From: Kudoa neothunni
Lineage: Eukaryota; Cnidaria
Assembly (NCBI GenBank): GCA_964304625.1
Contig: OZ199840.1
Coordinates: 3,472,001 to 3,536,000, forward strand
DNA: 64,000 nucleotides
Direction: 5' to 3'
The notes beneath the pieces are model-generated. The model saw only the letters and a program-made list of their open reading frames with translations. It had not been told where the DNA came from and made no database searches. Below, piece after piece: positions 1-10,393 of this stretch. The position numbers and the translations under genes were made by a program. Each line of letters starts with the position of its first letter. The first letter of the stretch is position 1.

Positions 1-644
1 ATAACAATATGATAAAACACATATTAAACATATTATTTATTATTCTTATTAATATAAGATTATTGTAAAAATTTTTATTTTGATTGATTTGAAATGTGAA
101 AACAATAAAAAAATAATATAATGTGGAGTAGAAAGGCGAAAACATGAATTAATCCCGAGTTCGAGACTGCGCACTCAGTTTAAAAATGAAGATCACATTG
201 ATGACCATGGCAAAGGCCGCTAGAGGTAGAATCTACAATGGGTATTATTGAATTGAAGTTTTTTTCCATCTGAATCTTCACACGTATACTTTAGTAAAAG
301 ACCGAATTTTAAAAGTACCAACCTACAGCGAGAGACAATATGTGAATAAAAATATCGATCTTATTAATCACAACGAGAAATATTTGCGGGTCCCTTGTTT
401 GAATGAGGTTGGCCATTATCAATTAAACTAAAAATAAGGACTCATTAATTGATATAGGTTCAAGAGAGGAATTTCTGTCGATTCAACTATCAATATTATA
501 AAAATTCGTTCAGACGCCGTCTTCCATACATGAAACTGAAATTTATAAAACACCCCCATAAACACTATTATTAGTATTGTTGGTATTGACGACTTGTATG
601 TCATTCATTGCGCTTGCGCGTTAATTTCTAAAAATTCGTAGTTA
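1..644. other. AT-rich intergenic, nothing codable seen
   Basis: No open frame, splice-compatible exon or terminal repeat was recognised on either strand before the transposon end that follows. Confidence 0.5.
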
Positions 645-2443
645 CAGTGGTGTCTCAATATTGCGTAAAATATATTGGATTTTTGGGGCCGGGGAAAAAT
701 TACGCAATTTCGAGTTGCTTTTTTTGCTCATGCGCGATAACTTTAATTTAACATTTCCTACAATACAACTCATCTATTCTATAATTTTTTTATTAATTTA
801 TTGATAATTTCGCGTAAGACATCCTTAAGTTGATGTACAGAAAATAATTCAATTGGATTCTCAATACACATTTTTTTCGCGGATTTATAAGATTTTATAA
901 TTGTCAGGTTGTAACGATTTCATCGTGTTTTATAAGATCAGGGTTTTCACTCTAAAAATTAAATTTACCTTAATCCTCTTAATTTAAATGTATAATTTTA
1001 TTTTCTTCCAACAAAACAATATCATTACACATTATTATCTACACATATGGATATTAAAATTTCCTATTAATTACTTTGAAGCTTTATCTTGATAATTTTT
1101 CAATAAAAATAAATTATTGTTGTTTGAAAATAGGCGGCTTATTAACTCAATTACTAATATTTTAACTGTAACAATTCACTAATCTATTTTAACGTATTAA
1201 AGTAATCGAATATGGCATATTTAAATATTTTTCTCTAATTGGTTGTTATGTGGTGAATTATTCCCAGGTAAATTGGTTGCACCATATTAGCAGTGTTTTT
1301 GATAGATGTAGGAGCTGGATGTTTTCGAAATAATCGATAGATTAAGGACAATATGAGCATTGTTATATTAAAATAAAAACTTTTCTGTTTCCTTTAATGA
1401 ACCTCTGGCTCATATCTTTGAGGATCTGATGAAATACGGATGAAGATAATCACACATTTATTTGCGAATGGCACTAAACTGAAAGCTCTTTAATTCCTCT
1501 AAAACGGAGATTTTTATTAAAATTTTATTATTATGTGTAATCGAAATTTTTCTTCGGTCATTGTAGACGTGATAAACATCGTAGCACGTTTTTGAATTAT
1601 TTTACACCATTACATTGTGCTAATTTTTAATAATGGACGTACGCTGTATCAGATGTTCATAAAATTGAGCCGTCTCATGTCTCATCAAAATTTAATATGT
1701 ATTCTGGATTGTATCTTGACAACATCTCGGGAAAATTTCTCACCCATACATAAATATATATAAATCAGCCCTCTCCTTCTCCGTGAGATTTGAGTTTTTC
1801 AGACCGTAACGCCTTCCGCAATTATTAAACTAATCCTCAGTTCCGCTAAAATCTTTTATTCAAATATCTTAGACAATAATACAAGATTATTCGAGCATTA
1901 AAAAACTAAATAATAATTTTTCTCTCGCATTGAAACTACCCAACTGTAAAAATTATTTTAATATCTATATTTTCGGGGTTTAAATATTTTTCGAAATTTT
2001 TAAATATTGGAGTCTATGGTTTTTTGTTGTTTAGACAAAGTTCTAAAAAGATTTAAATAACCTATTTTAAATGATCGAACAATATTGAAGTTAATATAAA
2101 TTGATAAACCGAAACGTTTTACAGTAATATAATTAGCACCCGATTTAGACCTCAAAAAATTATAGTAATCAATTATTTTTATTATATCTTCATTAGTTAT
2201 TTGAGAACTTGCAATGCTTTTTATAGTGCATCCATCAGATTAAGGGGATTAAAATAAAAAAAAATAAGTTACGCAATAATGAGACTGAGACACATGGTTT
2301 TTCCTAATTTGCTTGATATCCGCCAGTTCAAAATTTTGTTTTTTCGTATGATTATACATTTAAGAATATTGTATAAGATTTATTTAATGAATTAAAGTAC
2401 ATAATGCTTATAAACTAAATTACGCAGTATCGAGTCATGACTG
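645..2443. mobile_element. pogo/Tc1-mariner-like TIR element (non-autonomous or decayed)
   Basis: The two ends are inverted copies of about 24 bp, roughly three quarters identical; both begin CAGT and finish TGCGTAA. Each is flanked by TA (643-644 and 2444-2445), the target duplication of the Tc1/mariner/pogo superfamily. The motif built around ATTGCGTAA recurs inside the left end (about 693-712, inverted), near 2268-2285, and just past the right end (about 2460-2475), so each end can fold on itself. No transposase reading frame survives, so this is a decayed or non-autonomous copy. Superfamily is inferred from the TA duplication and the CAGT ends. Confidence 0.55.
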
Positions 2444-2794
2444 TATTTTCAAGCGAAAACTCGATATTTGCGTAACTTTTGTAATATACTTCGATAATTG
2501 ATGGATGAGTATACGAGATTATTTTTTAACTTGTTTTTAAATGGATAAAATTCACCAATATCATTTTCAAATTATTTTTGAGAAAATATTCAAAATAGAC
2601 TACCATGGAAATACAATTTCTTTTCTTGTTCATTTAAAATTTAAAATTAAATTTTAAATAAACACAGGGCATGAATAAATTAACTTGAATCGTAAAAAAT
2701 CAAATATATTAATTGTAATAGAAACAATGATAGTGAAACATTAATTTCGGATTGTAAACCAAATTATAGTTCCATTAGAGAGATGTATCTATGA

Positions 2795-3087
2795 TTAATG
2801 GTCAGCTGGAGACTCAGTATTTTCTATGATAATTGCAGGTGGAATATAATGTGGGGGCTCAGAATAAATGTCTTGATCATTTTTGCGGATATTTTGAGAA
2901 AGAGAAAGTTTCTTCTTGTGACCAGTATATTCCTATAGTCATTATCAATCACAAAAAATTTCACATTATTTACTAATTGAATATAAAATAATAAAAAATG
3001 ATATTATATTAATCCCCTAACGAAATGAAAACTATCTACTATGGCGATTCCAATGGAAAGAGGTAACAACAATAATAGTGGATACAT
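2795..3087 (-). CDS. short PPxY-tailed membrane or secreted protein, possible truncated member of the VWC-TM-PPxY family
   Basis: Two exons joined in phase 0. The first starts at the ATG at 3085-3087 and codes a very hydrophobic segment beginning MYPLLLLLPLSIGIAI, followed by a good GTAGAT donor. The last exon (2932 down to 2795) codes a basic stretch (GHKKKLSLS), then an acidic/polar tail with PPHY and PPA and a stop. This tail resembles those of the five clearer genes between 23.6 and 47 kb, which also end in PPxY motifs, but no VWC cysteine domain was found upstream, and the phase-0 junction differs from the phase-1 junctions of that family. It could be a truncated relative, a separate short PPxY protein, or the end of a longer gene whose first exons I missed. 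Predicted length is about 62 residues. Confidence 0.35.
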
Positions 3088-4678
3088 CTAATATTCATAT
3101 CGAGAAAAACATAGATTTAATATGTAGAAAGAATAATTTAAATTAATAACCTTATATTTTACAATACAAAATGAACACTGTTAAACTCATTATTATCAAT
3201 ACGGTAGACATCGTTTGCTCGTCGTAAGATTACGTAAAATTAATAGATGAAAAATTCATCTTTTAATTGTAAATTAGAACTTCTAATTCATTTAAAACAA
3301 ATAATACATATTTTAGCAATTTTTTTTCAAATATATATTATATATATTTCAGATATACAAGCAGGATTACAGCTCCAAAAGGGATTAATATTTTAAAGTT
3401 AATCTATGGCATGGATCGGGAGAAATTTCATTTGGCACTCGCATTGTTCTCTTGATAATCCACCTTTAATTAATTGATTAATTATTATAAAATATTATTT
3501 ATAAATTGACATTTTATCGACAAAGTTTATTAAAATCGGCGAGTTTCGGAAACTATCGCTATGCCATCGGTCATTAGAATTCTCTGATATTTTATTTTTA
3601 TAATTGCCAGAAAATAGCCCAGACAGATCTAAGTATAAAATTTCAAATATTTAGAATTGAAATAATTGCAAGAATTTATAACTAAATCTTTACAATTGTA
3701 AATTCCCAATAATTACTTTGGATAGGTAGGTAAAAGTCTAATAAGATTATTATGTACAAAAATAATTACAATTTATACAAATAAAGTCTAAAAGTTTTTG
3801 AAACAATTATTTATTGAATAACTCTTATAATATAAGGAAATAAGACCCAATTTTGTTAAATTTCCATTGCGTGAAATTGGCGGGAGAATAAATGTTTTTA
3901 ATGCATAACTAAAGTAATAAGGGTCTAAACGAAGTATTTTATTTTGATCTATTTTCAAAAATACTAAAATAATCCAAAAGTTCTAAAATTATTGATATAT
4001 GATCGAGATTATTAATTTAAGAAGGTTTAAGGAATTAGTTTGGCTGTGGCCACTTTTATGAAAACATTTAATCTTAAATAGGGTGAGCGGTTTTTTGTTT
4101 GCCACTTTAATCTTCCCAGTTCAAATTTATACATTAATATGCATTTCAATTTTTAAAACTTGCAATATTTCATTATTTTTGACCCACCACTACACCCACC
4201 GCTAAGGACTAGAAATAATTCATATAGTCAAAAATAAATCTCTCTGAATATTTTTTGTCATTAAAAGCCATTTAAAATTATTATTTAGTAGAAAAGAGGC
4301 GGTAATTCTAAGCTATATGACGAGTAATTACGATTCATTTAGGATATTTATTGAATAAAAGCAGTTAATAAGAATATTAATATTTTTAATATAACTCTTC
4401 AATCAAAGAATATAGTTAATTATTTTTTGTTGTTCGCACCCTAATATAACTTATCTACAAATCGTCATAAGCTTGTACCGTTAAATGCCATATTTTACCG
4501 TAATCAACTTTTATAAAAATTTAATATAAGGCTTATGCCGAATTAACTTCAATAACCTGCTCACATTTTATCTGAAACAAGATATTGTATATTTTTATGG
4601 GATAGGAATCAAATATTGGATAATCACCTCCTCGTCGTTAGGGGATTAAATATTTCAATAAAATGAGAAACCTAATCA
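3088..4678. other. AT-rich intergenic
   Basis: No supported exon, repeat pair or RNA gene seen. Confidence 0.4.
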
Positions 4679-5539
4679 TTAATAGTAACAACTTACTCTT
4701 TTGATTAATTCACTATGGGTGTTTGGAATGATAAGTGAACCACTTTTGGATCTTTTTGTGATAGCAGGAGTGTTAATGTCTGAGGGTGTTGGTTTTATTT
4801 GTCCATAGAATTGGTTAGTGTTTATGGTGGATGAGTTGATTTTTATTCTACTATGTTGCGCCATCAGTTGATGGCTTTGACTTTTATCGTAACTGCCAGT
4901 GTGTTTGTGCCCAATTTTCCGATATTTTTCCTGGTTATTTTCCACTTCATCTTCCCATATTGTATCTCGTGCTGAAAATAGTTGTTGTCTAGTTCTAAAT
5001 AATAACTCATGAAATAATGATAGATATATATATATATATATATATAGATCAATAAAGGTTGGGTTGGTATTACTTTTTCTTAGGTGAACTACCACCTGTG
5101 CTATCTAAGTAGACTTAATAAAAAAAGAATATAATTTTTCGTATTACTAAAACTCAAAGATCGCGTTAATAATTTATTCGTCACATCATCTTCTTTCGGA
5201 GACTTACAGGAAACGGTTGATGATTTTTTGCTATAGTGACCATTATTAATTAGAAGTGTATCTACATAATTTCTAGTTTTAACGCTCCGAACTGAGTTAA
5301 TTACTACCACTAATAATAAGTTTCTTTATTTCCGTTATTTCGTCCATTATTGTATCCATGAGCTCTTGATTTCCATTGTATAGCAGGTGGTAAATTGCAT
5401 TAATATCATTTTTTATATAGTTGAGTTGAGTTTGTATATCACCCTGATCCACACTATTTTCATATGCTTCTTCATATTGGGGTTCGTTAATTGTGTCTAA
5501 TAGCTATATCAGTTTTGTTAATTTTTTAAATTTATCCAT
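4679..5539 (-). CDS. unrecognised multi-exon protein with acidic/helical N-terminal part
   Basis: I do not recognise this family. A chain of frames reads from about 5503 to 4679 on the minus strand. The N-terminal exon (about 5503-5308) is rich in D, E, I, L and N with a heptad-like look around DIQTQLNYIKNDINAIYHLL. It is followed by exon 5291-5148, a 31-nt micro-exon at 5104-5074 and a last long exon 4988-4679 that is polar, basic and serine/threonine-rich. The junctions 5148/5104 and 5074/4988 are GT..AG and frame-consistent (phases 1 and 2). The junction between the first two exons needs an exceptionally short intron (16 or 19 nt) or a frameshift. Upstream, an ATG at 5537-5539 is separated from the first exon by one in-frame TAG; alternatively that TAG is a splice acceptor. 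The last codons overlap a perfect GTAAGT donor, so a further 3' exon is possible. No signal peptide or membrane helix is visible. Confidence 0.4.
5024..5045. repeat. (TA)n microsatellite
   Basis: A run of about eleven TA dinucleotides inside an intron of the overlapping minus-strand gene. Confidence 0.85.
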
Positions 5540-6204
5540 CAGATCACTTTAATATTTTTAATATCTCCCTTATTTCCTGCTTATTTAATAATTAATTAAA
5601 CAAAATACACAAGCACAGAACTAATACTTTGGTAAACACAAGGAACTGATTTTGCTGCGGAAAATGACGATTTCCCACTATAAAAGTGACAAAGCTCACT
5701 GTTTACATATTCCGACGTTGATTCAGAATCTCTATAGTGGAACTAGTAAGCTAATATAATTTTCATATTGAATAACTTTTTAATTTGATCAGATTTGTCA
5801 GTAAAATATTCTTCGATGTGACACGATGATTCAATTATATATCTCTTAAAATACCAATCAGAATAATCATAATATTATTAGCTATTTGTATTGTTATATA
5901 TAAATAATGTTACATCCGAACTTCTCTCATAGTTATCATCCAAGATGTAGTGGTGTGTTAGGAATGATCCGCGGTGTGAGATGTCGCTCAATTCCAACTG
6001 ACTTTCAACCTTTTTGCATTAGCCTAGTTATCATTCACAATCCGATTCAATTTACCGCCATTTCTTCATCTGGTAGAACGTATAATTGTTCATCTCTGCA
6101 CATTTTCATGAATTTTGAGCTTGACTACAATAATATGTAGTGATTATTAATCGGTAGACATGGATTACGTTTGATGCTAGATTAGTATGAGTTAGCAAAA
6201 ACAG
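5540..6204. other. intergenic, with one exon-like patch
   Basis: Mostly AT-rich. On the minus strand near 6030-6120 a short open segment reads KMCRDEQLYVLPDEEMA and ends at a GTAAAT donor-like site. It may be a downstream exon of the neighbouring minus-strand gene, but I could not join it in a consistent phase. Confidence 0.25.
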
Positions 6205-6805
6205 TCACATAAACGAGTTACATATTGATTTCCTTTCCGCTGCATTTCGAGGATCATTATGTGTTAAACTCGAGTAAAGTTTGGTTTGAGAGAGTCTTAT
6301 TACGCTTGATACTACAGTGATTGTGTTATTGTTGTTGATAATATTGGTTTTCAATTCAAATACCTGGTATAGGTCTAACTTCAAATGATTTTTTGTTTCC
6401 TACGTTGGGGTTGTGATATCATATGCAAAAAACACAAACAACGAGTTACTGAGTGAATAAGTGTTTGAAACATGGACGATTTTCTAAACACAAACCCACA
6501 TTAGAATAAATCAGAAAACTGTAAGATTTCAAATGGTATTTTGTTGAAACTTATCTATCGAAAGTAACACCAGTATTGCTTAATATTACTTTTAGTTTCT
6601 TTGAATTATTTTTTTCACACTTCATATTCTTCATACATAGACTGCTTAACGACGATACAAGTCCATCTTCATCACTCAAAAGGTCTGATTCCAACCAATC
6701 GATTCCGGTGCCATTGGTTTCATAACACAATCCCAAATGATTCAGAACATCAACTGCCCAAATTGGATCGTTTATATCATAATAAACTGATTTTTCGATT
6801 CTCAT
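6205..6805 (-). CDS. unrecognised small acidic protein, four exons
   Basis: I do not recognise this protein. Exon 1 starts at the ATG at 6803-6805 and codes about 72 residues with an acidic core (WLESDLLSDEDGLVSSLSS) followed by a lysine-rich run (KCEKNNSKKLK). Three further short exons can be joined with GT..AG introns in compatible phases (0, then 1, then 1). The last ends at a TGA at 6205-6207 after a basic segment NDPRNAAERKS. Predicted length is about 130 residues, with no signal peptide or membrane segment. The acidic-then-basic layout would suit a nuclear regulator, but that is speculation. The exon chain is short and hand-built, and a longer 3' extension is possible. Confidence 0.35.
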
Positions 6806-8943
6806 GCTAACGTTAGATCAAGGCTACTTATTTGATTTGATTTGATTTGATAAAGTATTTTGTTATTAGCTGATACAAATTAGGACCAAAGCTCAATGGA
6901 GTCAAATATGTGATTGCTTATCGCAACTTTTCTAAAGTTTTCCTGCTCTACAGATATTAAAAATATACAATTATAGGAAATATTTTTGAATTAATACAAA
7001 TAAAAACCCACTCGTTGGAAATCGCTCGGTAATGTTATAACGCCCTTTAACAACTTTATTGTGTAATTACTATAAAATATTACAGTATTTATTAGAATAT
7101 AATTTTTAATTAAAACTATGACTTATGATGCATAAAATTCATTCTGAGGGGTTTCTTGATTATGAATATGTTCCAAATAATTGGATAAAATGCCTTAATT
7201 ACATTCCAATTAAAACCCAACTAAAGTGGTATCTTTTAGTTTTTATAAATCGTCGTAAATGAGATCGACACAAAATTTTGTAAACTAATAATGACCTTTT
7301 TATAACAAAACAGTTATAGTGAAAAGATCAGAAAATATAATTATACCATCGTAATCGTACGAGAATACTTATAGTTAGCTAGCTGCTGGGAATAACAAGT
7401 AATTAAATCTGTCATATATAATAGATATTTTATAAAATAAATTATTTTACGACATATTTCGTTTTTCCAATTTCATGTTATCGATTTCTTTGAATCTCCT
7501 CCATGGATTAATTTTGAATGTAAAAATTATATAAAATTTTCCTTATTTATTGTCGTGAATAATTTAATTCTGGTATAAGGTTGAAAAACTATTGTTTTAA
7601 CCGTACATGTCTCTATTTACATCTCTAATGCAGGGAATGAGACCATTTGAACTTACAATGAATTTATTTGTACACTTTAAAATAGTACATACGTAGCTAA
7701 TAATGATTGAAAAATAAGATAGCTTACGTTACATACAATTCTGTCTTTGAAAATGGATACAACTAATTGATTTTTCTCTAAGACCACTATTTTCAGTTAA
7801 GAGATAAGATAAAGAATTGTTACTGTATTATATAAACTTAAGACATTGATTTAAATTAGTATCTAATTTGTAGTTAACTATTTTTAAAACTGTTTACCTT
7901 TAATTATGCTTCATTAAAAGCTATAGGTGTTTGCTCTGCCAAGTAAACTAATAAAATGATTTAACGAAAAATAATTTTTATTTGTTTTTATATTATATAC
8001 ATATGTAATGAGATTAAATATTGTAACATGATATTATTTTGTTTTGAATAAATGGAATGATTAACAATATTAAACAGTCTTAAAAAGTGTCGATCTGTAT
8101 TATAATGATATTAGTTTATCATAATATATTTATTAGAAAAAACCATAGTTAATTCATTTAAAAGTAACTTAAATAGTTTCATAATAAAATTTTATCTTTC
8201 CATATATATATATATATATATATATATATGCTCAAATGGAGCAATATGTCCCTCTATTAAGAATGAAAAATGCGTACACACACGGATTTTTGGTTTGCTT
8301 TATATAGTAGAGATTATAATATAATCATTTCTGATTTAGAGGTTGATTCATAATTCATTACAATTTTTATTATGTGACCTGAATATCAATTCGAACTAAT
8401 TTTATTGTTAAGACATAATTATCTCTTAGGTTTGTTGTCATGTAATAATCGATCTCTGTCTGAATGGCCTGAACGTTAATATTCTCTAACGTACATTTAC
8501 ATTCGTCTTTACGTAAATGATCAACAATTATTGGTTAAGTTTTTACATTTTACTTTTCATTTTTTTAATTTTTTTATTCGTGGTGATAGTTAACTTAGAG
8601 TTTGAAATTATTAAGTGATAGAAAAAATGAAACTAAAATTACAACAAAATATGTCATAATTAATTATTCGTTATTTTTCCTAAAAAATTAATGCTCCAAA
8701 AATAAAGCAATCGATATTGTATTGAAGGTTAAGAGAAAAACAAAAATAGATTATGTGCAAACGCATTTTCAGATACAAAAAATACACACACATGCAATAT
8801 TACAAATGTACTAAATAATTTATTTGAAGTTCGTTCATGTTAAACAATTTTATGTGACAATTTATATACAATAAGTAAATAAATGGAAACTTGATTTATT
8901 AAAGTTATAATAATCTTAACAAGAAAATGCAATATGATATTAA
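6806..8943. other. AT-rich intergenic with a TA microsatellite
   Basis: Only a TA repeat at 8202-8229 stands out. No exon or TIR pair was supported. Confidence 0.45.
8202..8229. repeat. (AT)n microsatellite
   Basis: Fourteen AT dinucleotides in a row. Confidence 0.9.
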
Positions 8944-10393
8944 TTATTTAGTTTCTGGTTCAGTCTCAACAGTAACCTTGTCTCCATTATTATAATGGTT
9001 ATTACAGATCGCCAAGCATTCAGTCCCCGATTTAAAATTGTTAGAGTTCCCATCATATCCTTTGTAATAAAAAGCTTGGCATTTCTTATTAGGCTTGTCA
9101 TAATAGAATCTTTTGACTTTGAATTTATTTTCGTCGCTTTCCCAATAACCCTTTTTTGGTTGAACACATGTTTCTTCGATCACAATTTTCTTTTTATATT
9201 TCTCTAAATTTATTCCAAATAGTTTTTAAGCACAATATAATTATTAAAATTCTTTATAATTTAATTTTTTAACAAGAATTAACGTGAGTACCGGCTCCGC
9301 AATAGCTATGACACATTTCCATCGTCGGAAAATTGTTTTTCTCTGGATCAAAGTCATTACCGCCATTGTTACTTCCTGTTTCCATGCGTTTACAAACCTG
9401 TTCCGTTTGGTCATAGTAGTATCGGAACTCAACATCATTCCCCGGATTATTTGGGTCAGTTACACCATACTGAATTGGATTTCCTTCACACGCAGCTACT
9501 TTCCTGTTATATTGCGTTACATCGTTAACAATAGTATCCGTACTTGCGTATGCTAAAATATATAAGGCATGAATATAAAAAATAAACATACGAAAACATT
9601 TTTTAACACATTCACCAAACGAACCGAAGATTCCTCTTGTGTTTGAGTCTAATGACACTGCTGCATAAGCACACTTTCTTTTCGCAGTATCAGCAATAAT
9701 TGCTGTACTTGGGTCTTTGTCTTTTACATCAGGTCTATGGTTGCAATCCAATATATTCGGTACTGCAAATTCTGATGGTATTTTCGTATCATCGGCAGTT
9801 GTAAGCCCGCCATTCCTTTTATCTACAAAATATGATTGAATTCTATAGAAATGTTCATAATTTTTTACTCAAGCAATGTAATTTGCATTCTTTTTCATCA
9901 TTGTAACGATTAAAGCTCCCACCACATCCATTGTATTGAAAAGAAACACATTCGGCTTTTGTTTGATCAAAGTAAAACTGTTGTTGCGTTGATGTGTTTT
10001 TTATGCAATGCCCTGGATGCATGGGTTTTTTGCATCCCTGAAGTTTTTCTTTTGTTGTCAACTGTCCCACTAGAAATGATCATAAATTTTCATTAATTTA
10101 TAAAAAATACAATGGAGTTCGCATAGTCCTTTTGATGCGAAATTGTTATAGTTTCCTTTGATTCCTCGGTATTCGAGAGGTTTGCATTTAGCATCTTGGA
10201 TATCAATGAACCATCGATCGATGACATTGTCCATACTTCTATTCTCACCTACAGGCCAATCTCCCTCATCCCGATCATAAGAGGGTAATATAGGATCTAA
10301 CGGATAATCAAAACGGGATGAAACTGTTTATTTACCAGACAAAAAATTTGGAAAATATAGCACAAAAAATATCTTTAATAAGAGCAATTTCAT
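8944..10393 (-). CDS. secreted five-domain Kunitz (BPTI-like) protein
   Basis: Six exons, all joined in phase 1: 10393-10336 (signal peptide MKLLLLKIFFVLYFPNFLS), 10296-10111, 10069-9869, 9822-9592, 9552-9292 and 9203-8944, about 398 residues. Each of the last five exons carries one Kunitz domain. Domain 2 is canonical: six cysteines, the FYF.Q...C core and the YNGCGGSFN loop, with Ile after the second cysteine at the usual P1 position. Domains 3, 4 and 5 keep the cysteines equivalent to BPTI 5, 30, 51 and 55 but lack both 14 and 38. Domain 1 keeps only those equivalent to 30 and 51. Kunitz domains usually block serine proteases through the loop held by the 14-38 disulfide, so only domain 2 looks like a normal inhibitor; the others may bind other targets or be structural (inference). 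The start is chosen because it gives a clear signal peptide. Neighbours show no operon-like link. Confidence 0.85.

Noticed and set aside
5907-6140. Plus-strand open frame of about 77 codons.
   Set aside because: No splice or domain support, and an exon-like segment is better read on the opposite strand.
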